Shown here: positions 1 to 11,800 of the stretch, one piece after another | How the letters are laid out: each line of letters begins with the position of its first letter | Position numbering within the stretch: the stretch's first letter is position 1 | Assembly: GCA_018697195.1 (NCBI GenBank) | Contig: CM031858.1 | Location: 108,128,944-108,192,943 of the forward strand | Reading direction: 5' to 3' | DNA length: 64,000 bases | Source of the DNA: Certhia americana | Lineage: Eukaryota; Chordata; Aves; Passeriformes; Certhiidae | Program-made: the position numbers and the translations under genes | The notes under the pieces: model-generated | Told to the model about the DNA's origin: nothing | What the model saw: the letters and a program-made list of their open reading frames with translations, nothing else | Databases searched by the model: none

Positions 1-105
1 GAGTTAGTGGTTAGTTATATTGGTTGGAAATATGTTCCAGACAATTTACACACATGGAACCAATTCAATGTATTCAGTATTGCTGTCATTCTTTCCCTTC
101 TTAAG

Positions 106-140
106 AAAAAAAAAAAAAAAAAAAGAAAGGAAAAAAAAGG
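106..140. repeat. Poly(A)/A-rich simple repeat
   Basis: An uninterrupted run of 19 A (106-124) is followed by an A-rich stretch broken by single G residues. No recognisable retroelement body precedes it, so it is treated as low-complexity sequence rather than a transposon tail. Confidence 0.9.
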
Positions 141-1590
141 CAATGGCTGGAACAATGAATAAATAATATGTATATTGGCAGAGCATACCATGTACTATAT
201 TCATAAACTCCTTGCTCCATATGTTTTCACTTGCTTCATGTGCTTCTTGTAAAATTGCTTTAGGTTGTCCATGAAAAGTGAGGGGGAAGAATTTCCATTA
301 ATACTTTCTGTCCCTTAAAAATGAAAGAGAAGACAACAAAAACTACCTTAGATGAAAACAGTTCGTCATAAAATATGAGAACATGTAAATGGAGTTTTTA
401 AGCTTCAAACAAACTAAGTGGGCAGCAAAATCACCTGGGAAAATATATTTGCTTTAGACATAAATGAATCAGGCCTAAATTAACATGATTGTCTTTCTAT
501 ATTAAGGAAGCATCTTTCAGCTTTACTTTTTGGAAATGGGAATAATACATGATAGTCACACCTGATGGGCCACCCACAACATGAGCATGGGCCTCTGACA
601 TGAAAGGAAATGTGGAAATCAGACACACCTAACTCTTCTTCTGTGAATGCAGCAAAAATAAAATTAAATGGCTGAGAAAATAACCCTGTGCAGAATTTAA
701 TCAATCTTGGAACACTGCACTGAAAAATGGCACTTTTGATTTTTCCAACTGAAAAAAGAAAATTCATTGGAAATTTCCCAGTGGTTCCATGGACCCGGCA
801 AAACAACCAAGCCACTCAAGGTGTTGATGAGAAATGAGCTTGGGGCCTAATATTTTTCTTTTGTTTGAGCCAGGCTTCAAAAACAGTCAATAAAATATTT
901 ATTGAAATTGTAAAATCTAAAATCACATGCTCTACATTTTCATAAGTTCATCTTTAAACTGTTGTTCTAATGTCTGCAATGAAACTTGTTATCTATTTTT
1001 CCTTCTTATGTGTTTCATGTACCAGTGACACTTTAATACGCTTTGGGGTGTTTTTGGAAAGGGTAAGTTTTCTTTTCAAAACAGTTTAAATATCTGAACA
1101 GATGTAAAATTAGCCAACATTGATGGTATAGCCAGTTGTGTGCTGTGGAAAAATTTGTCAGAAAATTCTAATATGATATTTATCAGTTCTTAAATGAGAA
1201 CACAACTATCAGCTTCAACACAATCTAGGATAATGTAATGTTTACAGCTGAAGAATGACTGAATGCTTACACTTACAGAAACATTTCCTTTTAATGGCCA
1301 CATTTTCCATTCCCATGATACAACAGTCTAAGAAAACCTTTCTGTCTCTCATACAGGCTAGGTTATAACGACAATTATTATGATTTTTATATCTATACAA
1401 TGATGCCTACAAAATATTTAATACCTAAGCAGCTGGTGCACTGTGGCCGATGCTTACTAAATGAATAAATGTTTTGTCTTGTGTTTCCCCCATGTACTTG
1501 CATCCATCTGTTGTCTTGTGTCATTTTTGATTGAGGCCTAGAGGCACTAGCGCAAAACAAATAATGTCAATTTTGTTTTCATTATTGCAG
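141..1590. other. Unique A+T-rich sequence, no gene seen
   Basis: The longest open frame is 111 codons (480-815, minus) and matches no family I recognise. At 1431-1475 the text 'gcactgtggccgatgctt' followed by 'aaatgaataaatg' loosely resembles the tail of ancient L2/MIR elements, but it is too short and diverged to call. Confidence 0.6.
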
Positions 1591-1599
1591 GGCCAAGAA

Positions 1600-1690
1600 C
1601 CCTACTTCCAGCCCAAGAACAGCCTGGCACTTGGTGCTGCACAAACACAAATGCAAAGAGATGTTTTCCAGGCTTACACCCCATGCAGTA
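1600..1690 (-). repeat. Possible ancient MIR-like SINE remnant (reverse orientation)
   Basis: The stretch around 'cttggtgctgcacaaacac' (1630-1648), then 'aaagagatgttttcc' and 'aggcttacac', has the order of elements found in reverse-oriented copies of the old MIR-like repeats of reptiles and birds. Read on the minus strand those elements are a TGTAAGC box, a pyrimidine-rich link, a TGTTTGTGCAGCACC box and a C-rich tail. Flanking text at 1534-1552 (GGCCTAGAGGCACTAGCGC) may belong to the same copy. The match comes from memory of the family and is heavily diverged. A chance resemblance remains possible. Confidence 0.4.
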
Positions 1691-1699
1691 GGATGAATT

Positions 1700-3913
1700 T
1701 ACAGTACAAGATTTTTGCACAAGAAGTTTAAATTGGTATTCATCACAGGACAAATAACTTTATCAAGCATGCAGTCTGAGTGAAAGCAGATTTACCAAGC
1801 TGACAGAGGAAATTGTAGTTCATCCTAATGAGCACTCTAAAGTGAAGTGCATTCTCCAGTTCAAAAGACAGGCAAGCATCTGTTTCACTTCACATCCCCC
1901 CCATGCTCACCATGCCTGCAACCTGCCCTGTTCCAAGACAAGAGCTCACCAGCTCTGACTCACAGACACTGGGGGCCATGGCACACTCGTGCTTAGCCCT
2001 TGGGTGTGTTGCACTTGTTGCTTGTTCTCTCTGCAGGGGTTAATCATTGCTCTACTTCAACACAAGCCCACAGAGCTGATCTCCATAAGTGCAATCTGAG
2101 GATAGCTCTCATCAACAAGGCTATTGCAAGCTGTGCTTTTTGGCCTGGGATGGTTTCTCAAAGGGGGTGTCTTCTCATTTTCATTGTCTGCAGAGGGAGA
2201 CTGAATAGCTAACTCAGTTGATTAATTCATGTGCTTGAAGTTGGCACCCTAAAACTCTTACATGTTTTAAGACAGCTGTTGGGTGAGAATCAAACCATAA
2301 GTTTTAAAAGCTTGCCTGCTCAGCATGGAGGCACATAAGTGCCTGTATTTGTGTGTTGGATTTCTACACCCATACAACTGTATGTGCAGATCGATACAGT
2401 TCTATTCTTCTACAGCTCCTGAAAATATATCAGTGAGGATTACAGAGTAGGTGCCTGCTGGCACAAGGAGGGAGTTTCTTCAGTCTGTGTAATACCCTGA
2501 ACAATTCTATAACCTGAGCCCCTGAAAACCAACCTGTCTGAAATTGAGCATTCCCCACTTGAGACAGTGGCACAGAGGAAAGAGAGTTGCAGCAAGAATA
2601 AGAACAAAAATGGCAGAGAAGAGTGACTGAGGATTGCAAGTCCAGGAGAGCCTGTGGTCCCGTGTGTTTGGATAGTGACCTTAGTCTGTGAGTGCCATCC
2701 AGCAAAGACCCTTTGTTTAGGCAATACCTTCCAGGTTTGAGCCTTGCTGACATTAGCTCTTGAAACCCAAAGAATGACTCATGTAAAGGCGAGTGGGATT
2801 TCATCGCAAATGTGAGTATTTTAGGGCAGGTCTATTGCCAATCTCACAGTCTGTGAGCTCAGTTTTCTCAAGAAGCATCTTGGAGTTGTCTGCCTCCGCT
2901 GAGCAAACGGCTTCGGGGACAAAGAGCTGAATCCTGAATTGAGTGAAGTAGATTGTACCTGACACCTCTGTCAGGACAAATTTCTCTCAAGAGAAGGACA
3001 CGATCTCTTTTTCTTGGAACTGCATAAGACATCATTCAGTATGGCTACATTTGACAACCAAGAGAAATACAGCTGCATTCCAGAACTTCAGCTAAGTGAC
3101 TTGGTATCGCAGATGGAAATTTTTAGAATTGTAGTTAATGCTGATGACCCATTTTCCATTTTCTTGAATCCCAAATAAGATGCATTAAATATTAATTTCT
3201 GATCTGCTTGAGAGTGTACCTCTGAACTTTGAAGACCATTCCCCTTGGGGAAGAGGAAAAGGAGAAAAGGGAATTCCCTCATATATTCACATATATTCAG
3301 AAGAAGACTTATTCTGTTTTGTGCAATTGCTGCCATGGGAGCAATCCTTTCCCTCAGAAAGGGCTCCATGTCATATACTGCCAAGTGGTCTAAAAAACCA
3401 AATTCAGCTAAGTAAGACAGATACATCACAGATATGGAAATTTCATGGGAGAAACTGAAAAAAAAAAATCTTATTCACCTCTGACCTCTTCTTTCTTACA
3501 TATCATGAGGTCATGTGGTAGATCTCATGTTAGACTAAATGATTCTTGGGATGCAGTATTCTCTGAAGAGATTTTGGGTTTCCTTGGTTCTGTTTTTACT
3601 AGACTGCTGGTGGAAACTTTGACTTTCAATCATTACTTTGCTGCTATTCAAATGCATGGCAAAGATTTTTGAGTCATGGATATTTTCTTACTTCATTTTC
3701 CCCCTTACTTTTAACAGTCTAAGTAAAAGAACAAATAAATGCTTGATATGCCCAATTAGCACAGGTGCCTCCTCTGAGCTCTTTCCACATCACTCAAGTG
3801 AGCCAAAGCCTGACAGTGAGGCCAGACCCGAGATCCTGATATTATTACTAAGATGGCATCTACCCCATTTATAGTCAGACCCCCCACATTCCAGGCACTG
3901 GACAATTGCAGAT
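1700..3913. other. Unique sequence, no gene seen
   Basis: Several overlapping open frames of 70-124 codons occur (the longest is 2430-2804, minus). None has a recognisable motif, and frames on opposite strands overlap, as expected of chance. A small CpG-containing patch lies at 2890-2920. I see nothing else to annotate. Confidence 0.6.
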
Positions 3914-4140
3914 AATCATAGAATCATTGAGCAATCTCAGTTGGGAGGAACCCACTAGTTGAACCAAGTTCTGACTCCTGGGCCTGAGCAGAACACCCCA
4001 AGAATCCCACCATGTGCCTGAGAGCATTACCCAAATGCTTCTTGAACTCTGGCAGGCTTGGTGTTGTGGTCACTTCCCTGGGGAGCTGTTCCAGTGTAAG
4101 AGAGATTTGTTATCCCCCAGGGCCTCCAGCCTAATATGAA
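3914..4140 (-). mobile_element. CR1 LINE 3' fragment, minus strand
   Basis: The left edge reads AATCATAGAATCATTGAG, the reverse complement of the avian CR1 3' terminus. It runs into the expected CR1 3'UTR/ORF2-end segments: 'gttgggaggaaccc', 'tgcttcttgaactctggcag', and 'cacttccctggggagctg' ending in 'ttccagtg' near 4098. Homology beyond 4098 is weaker. CR1 elements are non-LTR retrotransposons usually 5'-truncated on insertion, and this copy fits: its 3' end is intact and the body stops after about 0.2 kb. No open reading frame survives. Confidence 0.85.
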
Positions 4141-4149
4141 TAAAAAACG

Positions 4150-6870
4150 AAGCCAAAGGCTGTTCTTCCATTCATCAACAAAAGAGACTGAGCAGTTATG
4201 CCCTGTGGATTTTGTGTGAGAAAAGTCTGCAACTGCCTGCATTGCTGGTCTTTGTCTGATCCTCAGAGCATGACTGAAAAAAAGAGAAAAAAGGTAGGAA
4301 GATGAAGGTAAATTCAGTTACAAAGTTCTGTATTTGATAGAAAGCTTCGTGGGGAATAAAAACAAAACCATAGAATGACAGGACTCAAATGCAGTGGGTG
4401 TTAGGGAAAGATGAAAGAGGGAAGGAAATTGGATAACAATAGTGATCAGAAAGAATAAAGGCAAAGACAAATAATGACAAGCAAGAAAGGGAGAGGATTA
4501 AAGGTGAATGATGAAAGCTATGGAAATAAGGGTGGTAGCTGCTATCAGAATTACAGGAAGTTATTTTATTTGTCATTGTTAGGAGTCAGAAAACATATTT
4601 TCGTTTAAACATAGACGAACCTGAGAAGAGGAAGGTTTCAAGGCAAAAGGGACTTTGGGGAAATGTAGAAAACAGCTGACAATATGTTTACATGGCACCA
4701 GAAGCTGCTGGAGTTAGCTGAGGATGGCCTAGCTTGTGTACTGGCAATGGTACAGCTTGTGTTATCACTGACTTTCACACAGCCTAAGCAGTCCTGTTAA
4801 AATATGGGGAGTTATAAAGTATCTAAAAATACTCTTTCATATCTTTTTTTTTTTTGGATTTTGAAAATTTCACCTGAGAAGAATACACCATAATGAGTTT
4901 TTATTGTTTCATTATTTTTAATTATTTAATAATGAAAATTTTTGTACAGAATTAAAAATTCTCACAACATCATTGGGAACATCAGCAAACTTCCTTATGA
5001 ACAGCTCATACATGTAGCACAGGTTTTGGAATTTGTTTTACAGACACAATTTGGGCTGAATTCCTGGGAGTCCAAGACTGAATACATGCAAGGAGCTACA
5101 GGTAGAGTGCCAGGCCCTGAGAAACATCCCTGTCTCTTTCTCTCTTGCGGTTCTCTGCCCAGCCCATCTGAGATGTTCTTGCCCACAAGCTGTGCTTACA
5201 CCAGTTAGAGCTGAATTAGTGGTTTGGGGAACAAACATCTGAAAACCCAGTTGTCTGAAAACGTAAATAGAGCTGGGAATATCTTCACCCTCCCCTGGCA
5301 GCCAAGACTATTCTCTACCTTGCAGCAATGGGGACAAGTGCTGAGACCCTGCACTTCCCAGAAAAAAATGTCAGCCTAATCTCATTGATCCCTTGATAAG
5401 AGATTGGTGGGATGAGTAAAACAAGGAGACAGAGAGTCAGACATGGCAGTGGGGTTCCTGCCAAGACAGCAGTGGGGGAGCCTAGGGCACCACTGGGATA
5501 GAGCCCTGCCATGACTGAACCATTTCCAGTGTCTGCATCTGGGGGGATGGTGAGTATTTGAGATCCAGGTGCTAATCCATATCTGCTTCCAAGCCTGTTT
5601 CCAGGTCTGCGTCTGCCTTTGTCTAACAGCAGCAGCAGCATGGCCTTTGCATCACCTGGTTTCTGTGGCTGCTCAAGAGTATCTCCAAATTCATCTCCAG
5701 AAAGAACTAATCACAGCTGATGTACCAGCCATACTAAATTAGAGAAATCCCACCAAGTGTTTTGTTTATATCTCACTGCTTAGTTCAGTAAAAGATGTGC
5801 TCTCTAATTCCTTGTATTAATGCTTTGTTGTCCCCAGAGAAAAAGCCTCCTTAATAGCAGTACATGTGTAGTAAGCAGCTTGTATCACTTTGCTCAATTT
5901 CCTTGAATGCTGTGCTACACTGAGTTTATAAGTAGGACCAGTTGGCACAAGACCTTGTAGTCTTACTGGTTAAAACAATCTTAGTTTTTAATGGGACCTA
6001 TATGTCATTCAATTTCTTATGGTTCAGGCTCTTCAAGTGCCATCATTATATTATGAAGTCTAATTCTCAAGACCTGACACCAAGGATTTGGTAATTAACT
6101 GGGATTTATGGTGCAGGAGAGCCACACCTTTCTGTGACGGAAATGACACAATAACAGAGATAATATCTGCAGATTTTTCAGCCAAATCTCTTGCCTAGAA
6201 AAGCTGACAGAATGAGGGATATCTAGCTGCAAAGAGATCCATAAGTAGTAATCATTGGAGCTGGGTGGAAAAAGAGAATTCCAACTCCTGGAGGATTTCA
6301 ATATTTGATGACTGCTTTCATGTCAATTTAAAAAGAAAGCTCAAAATGTCAAAGTTCTGCTTAGTCAGATTCAAAGCTCAGTTCAATATCCATCCAGGCA
6401 GATGCAAACTCTTCTTAAAGCCCCAAAAATTCTGAAATACAGACCTTGATGATAAATTGATCTTTCATGTGAAAGGTTTTCCCACCAGGAAGGAAAGGAT
6501 TTCTGAGGACAAGGTCTTTAAATCCCATCCAGAGCTGGCAGCCTGACATGCACCACTGGTGGCCAGTGGTGAATGATCTATTCTCATCAGAGTTTTTTCC
6601 AGTGAAAAGAGTTCACCAGAGCTTTTCCACAAGCCTTCTTAAACTGGCTTGAGGATGATTCGCTCTCTGATGTAAGAAACCTCTGTGAGCCATCACTATT
6701 CAGAAGAAACTGTCTAGAAAATATGTTCCTTTCCATTTACAATCCAAAAAGGGTACAGAGAGTACCATGTTTCCTCAGCATAAATAATTAACTGCAGAAT
6801 GACATGTAATATTCATACTTAAAAATCATTAAACAAAATAGGTTGGGAAAAAAATTCTTAAACATGGAGT
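4150..6870. other. Unique sequence, no gene seen
   Basis: Contains a T12 run (4844-4855) and a (CAG)4-like run near 5627-5641. Open frames reach 108 codons (5315-5641, minus) without recognisable domains. A perfect 9-bp inverted repeat sits at 6551-6571, but arms of that length are expected by chance in 64 kb. Confidence 0.6.
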
Positions 6871-6879
6871 GATATTAAT

Positions 6880-7080
6880 CATTTAGCCACAAGTTCAGCT
6901 TAGAGCTTCTCTTTTGTTTAATTTAATTATCATTTTTAAAAATCTATGCACAGGCAGATGTTGCTCTGCAAATCCACATGTGAGACGGCCTGAGGTTCAG
7001 CCACTTGCAGTGTTAATTAACATCATGAAGCATTGTTAGTGATAGTGGACAAAGTAAAAATAAAGAATTTTCTATGTTTG
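6880..7080. promoter_or_regulatory. Candidate conserved noncoding / enhancer-like block (inferred)
   Basis: The block packs several transcription-factor-type motifs. These are a homeodomain-rich run TTTAATTTAATTAT (6917-6930), an octamer-like TCTGCAAAT, a palindromic E-box CACATGTG (6975-6982), and the palindrome GTTAATTAAC (7012-7021), which resembles an HNF1/homeodomain site. No repeat family is recognised. Function is inference from motif density only, with no conservation data. Confidence 0.25.
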
Positions 7081-8828
7081 GTAAAATAGGATAAAAATGG
7101 GTCAAAAGAACAATGCTTTTTATACAGCATTGCCTTCTTAGCTGTATTGTATGCTCATAGATGGTTCTCTATCTTATCTGTATCTCCAAGCATTCACGGC
7201 AGGACCCTCTTATAATGGAGGTGTTTAAAAGAAAAGAGAACCCCAGAAGATTCATGAGGATTTCCTAGACAAGAAAATGCTATTATGTAAGAACTGAATT
7301 AATCTCAGCAAGAGGAGTCATCCAGGGCTGTATTACTGCTCTCACTGAGGAGCAAGAGGCAAACCCCATGAGCTGGCATTGTTTGGTTCATGGCCTGGAG
7401 AACAATCACACACAAATTCGCTGTGTTAGATCTCAGTGATGGTCTTGTTCTGCCTTTCTGGCATCCATTCTTTCTTTCCTCCCCTTTTCCCCAGCAAAAA
7501 GCACTCAGCCTAAAACTGGACTCTCTGTGAGACGGCTGTGGTTCTGACAAGTAGGGCAATAATTTATAAAATAAGAGTAAAAAGTATAAAGATGGACTGG
7601 TTGGAAAAAAATGTCCTCTGGCTGGATATAAGAATGTCTGAATATTTGCTCCAATGTGACTGCCACCATCTGGAAGGTACCAGAGCCTCCGCTTAAAGAA
7701 GAATATGTTTTTTTCCTCTGCTTCATTTTTATGCTTACCTTGAGTTTCTGGAATAACTGCAGCAACTTTATACCATGACCCATTGTGCCTTTTGTGCTGC
7801 ACTATATTCTCAGCCAGTTCTGAAAGGCTTCATTCACAAACCAGCTCTTGCAATGCCAGGGAGCCTCTGCAGAGTGAGAAGACACTGTACACTCGGGGTT
7901 TGAAGTGCAGCCTACTGAGGAAGAAAACATTACTCTCTTAGGATTTCACTGCGTTCTGCAGCCCTTTCAAGTACAAAAAGACTGTGCTTGTGAACTATTC
8001 TTCTAGTACTATATATACTTCACAAACTAAGGCTGGAGCCAGAGACAGACCTTGGACCCCAAAGAAAACTCCTTTGTGCCGCTAGAGATACACAAAAAGT
8101 GACTTAAAGCTACTCTGCTGGGGAAGGCAATTGTTTCCCTGAGCCTGGAGCATGGGCAAACATTTGTGAAACATACCAAGGCCTTAAGGCATCTTAGAGG
8201 CTGTTGTCTTTAAACACATGTTTTGGAAAGCAAGTCTAAGATCTACCCAGTGATGATTCTCCTTTCTCTCCCACCTCATGGCCATGCCTGTTTATTTCAG
8301 TCAAAAGGCTGAAGGAGACTGCACATCAGCAAAACAGAATAAGGGCTTGTGCACTTGCAGGTCATATACAATTTCATGAAATGTGCATCTGTGTAAAGCA
8401 CCTAGAGTTAGGATTTCTTCTGGCAAATTGCCTGTGACAGGCAAGTGAGGTACTTTTCTTCATTAGCTCGCTCATGATGACCTCATGTTGAATATTTCAC
8501 ACATCCATAAGGGAGTTACAGACCCATGCATTCTTTTCTCTCTCATCAGCAAGGTTATTCAACCTTCAAAAATAAACAAGAAAATTATGATTATCCTGTG
8601 GTGATATAGTGTACAATGTTCAGAAGTCTTCACTAAATTACATGGAAACTGATTTTTTGTTCTTTAAATGAAAATCATAACACAGCTACATAGAGGTCAC
8701 CAGTGTCTCCATGGCAATTCTCAGATGTGTAAACAGGGAGTCAATGAAAATTTTCAGTGAAATCATTTTGTAAATTTGTGACTTTCCTTTCCTGTTTAAC
8801 AGCCCTGTCTGTTGAGTTGGCATCTCAC
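7081..8828. other. Unique sequence, no gene seen
   Basis: Holds the longest minus-strand open frame, 165 codons (7305-7802). Its conceptual product has no recognisable motif, and a second, overlapping frame is open on the same strand (7505-7783). Both are read as chance. Nothing else is evident. Confidence 0.55.
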
Positions 8829-8895
8829 CTAAGCTGTGAGGTCTCTAGGGCAAGATGTGTGTGTGCACAGTGCCTAGAGGGATGTAATAAAGATA
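8829..8895 (+). repeat. Possible ancient MIR-like SINE remnant (forward orientation)
   Basis: The order of boxes 'aagctgtgaggtctctagggcaag', 'tgtgtgtgcacagtgcctag' and 'atgtaataaagata' resembles the 3' half of the old MIR-like repeat of amniotes: a GTAAGCTCT box, a GGGCAGG-like box, a GTACAGCGCCTAG box, then an A/T-rich end. It lies in the opposite orientation to the candidate at 1600-1690. Heavily diverged, and called from memory of the family. Confidence 0.4.
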
Positions 8896-8899
8896 TTAC

Positions 8900-11800
8900 C
8901 AATATCTTTAACTCTCACTTAGAAGAAATAGGTCAACCAGTATGAGAGGTGCATACCAGGATGGTAACCAGTGAAACCATAGTATAGTTTGCCGCTCTAT
9001 TATGATCCTGGGAAAATATTCCTACTGTTAAGTGACATCAAATGTGAGAGAAAAACACCTTTCCTTGCTGGGAAAAAGAGGCAGAAATGGGGTCAGGGTA
9101 GACCTCTGGATGGCATTGTGTTTTGTAGACAGAAGAAGATGGCAGAAATGGATGCATCATTTAACACAAATTTACTTGTGCTAAAACCTGATCCATTTAT
9201 CTGGTATAAAGTAAGACTCTATTTCTACTATGAAGATCTGAAGGCATAATTACATAAGCCACAATGCTTGTAAGAATGTTCAATGCAGAGACAAATTTAT
9301 TAGAAAACAGGGCAAACACATTTGCATACTGATTTCATATTTCTAGAGGAAGAATTCTATGCACTATGCCAAAATAAGAATTTAAATTATCTAATATGAA
9401 ATTCTGAAATTTAATGAATGATTTAATAACATCATTGGCACTAGCATAGATGGCTCACCATGCTGGTGCTTCACTCTGTCTTGTATAATGGGAATGGTTG
9501 AGAAATGGCACGTATTTCTCTATTACACAGTATTATCCTGGGTGCCTGCACAGTGTTTCACTGCAGAAGTTCTAGTGCCAAAACATGAAAGTTATCACTT
9601 ACATTTCAAGTGCAGAGGAAAAGCCTTGTGATTTATAACAACTGCTGAGTGTCTTAGAACAATACAGATGCAATCTTTGCTCTTCAGGAGTCACACATTG
9701 CCCTAAAGTCATAGGAAACAAAACAGAAATTTCTCTGGAGCATTACTGTTAATAAAATACTTCTTTCTGAGGTGGGGGAAAAATTAACACTGAACTTTAA
9801 AACTGATGGGTTGGGCAGTCTAATCCTAAAAAGGGAATAGTATTTTAGTGCTTTGCTGTAGGTTTTTAGTGCTTTTGCTTTAGCCCGACTTTGGTTATCT
9901 TTGAGGGATACAAGAATTTTAAAAAATGGCTGGACATTTTCTAAAATATCTGAAATTTTCTCATACTAGAAATTAATGAGATGAGAACTTACGTGTATTT
10001 AAACAGAAGAAAGGCCAAAAATCACACTGTTTAAATCTCTGATTTGGTTAACTGTGTAGTCTTACAAATTAGCAGAACCTGTGCATTGGGGAATAAGTAG
10101 GAGAAGGGGGAATGGGGATTGGACACAGATGCACAGCTGTGAAGGTTGGACTGTTACCAAAATAAATGTTTGGTAAATTATGCCCTTAAAATCTGATATC
10201 AATTTAGGTAAACCAGAGGACCCATGTAAGACCAGTTATTTTGTTATGAGAAGAACAAAGCTTCAGCTGCCTCAGGTTGGGTACTGATTTATCTTGGCAG
10301 TGAGAACTGCCTCCTTAGCAAATTTAGATATATCATTTATAGTTAAAATATGAGGGACTTCAGAAAAACTTCTCACAAAAAATTGTGAACATGCAGATGA
10401 CCTTCCTGTTTCATCCTGCACTGCAGATTTTCTAAACAAACAGATAAATTTTATTATTTTAATGTTTTATTCAATACCTCCTTTACTGGTTTCATCAGAA
10501 CAGAGAATTATCATAAAAATCAAGAGAACAAGGATAAAACTCTGATTTCCCATAAGTTCTTGACAAAACTTTTGTTGATTTAAAGAGGAAATAAATGTAT
10601 TTTTTCCCCAGTGCTTATCTACATCCTTGCAAAACATAAGTTTATTTTAATTTTGCGCTAGGATGCATCTAGAGCTATCAAGCCTCCTTCAAACATCAGT
10701 GTTTCTGCTGCTATTTCTCTGTACAAAGGCAATCAGAGATTTGCTTCTGACATCTGTGTGTATATTTCAAGGCTGAACTAAAGTGAAACTTGGTTAAACA
10801 CTGTCTGTGGCAGTGGGGTTACCTTGCGTGAGACAGCCCTCACCTCCACTTTCATCTCCCCCTGAGAGCAGCCCCTTTGATGGCTTTCAGTAGAGTGACT
10901 TATCCCAACACCTTTTCACACAGATTGCACAGTGAACCCCAGAGCAGTGAACCAGAGGGTAAATCTGCTTTCTATAAGAGTTTGCTTTTGTTGGAGAGCA
11001 TGACTGAGACAGTAGGTCAGGAGAAGCAACTTCCATCTTTAAAGCACTGTTTCTTGGTAGGGGCTTATGACTAGTTTGACAAGGCTAGATCAGACATTCG
11101 GTATTGTACATCATTGTAGTTAGCAAGTCAACTCTTAGAAGAGGTACTTTAACATAGTTTAAAGCCAGCATTTGACCTACCTTCAAAGGCAGTAACTGTT
11201 GTCTTTTAGCACACAGGGCCTTTGGAAGTTGCACACTTTTATCTTGGTGTCATGGACGGTGGTGAATGTGTTGTCTCTATCTGCCAAATGTAAAAAGCAG
11301 CAACAGAATAGTGAAGAATTCTCCCTGAAGTCTAATGATCTGTTATTCATCACTGTTTATCTATGCCCCTACTGTATATTTGCTGTGTTGTCATGGAAAC
11401 AGCCATTCCACCAACCTATTAAGAGAAAATTAAAGTGACACTGTCAAGAAAAACATATGTTAGAAATTAACTTCTTACCTGTTTCATCAAAAAAAAAAAA
11501 AAATTCCCCCAATATTTTTAATTCTCAATAATCCTATTTGCATTCATCTTTTGTGAAAAAAGACAGAAGCTCTTTCATAAATTCAGAAACCAAAAAAAGA
11601 AAAGGACCTGTATATAATAGATCACAACTGAATTTACAAGTGAATTTAAAAGAATTAGTTCCTTATACTTTGCTTTGGTTGTTTTCCCACAAGAGCAGAC
11701 AACTTCACCTGCTTCTGTATTCCAACTTTTTTATATGGCAAAAAGGCACAGTAGGATCATTTTGGTACATTGATACACAAAGGGATCTTGTCCCATACTG

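Noticed and set aside
1431..1475. L2/MIR-like tail text
   Set aside because: Under 50 bp of loose similarity, with A/T-rich ends that match by chance.
6551..6571. Perfect 9-bp inverted repeat CACCACTGG/CCAGTGGTG, also considered as a CTCF site
   Set aside because: Several 9-bp stems with short loops are expected by chance in 64 kb, and it mismatches the CTCF core at several positions.
7305..7802. 165-codon open frame (-)
   Set aside because: No recognisable motif, and a second overlapping frame on the same strand is also open. Consistent with chance.
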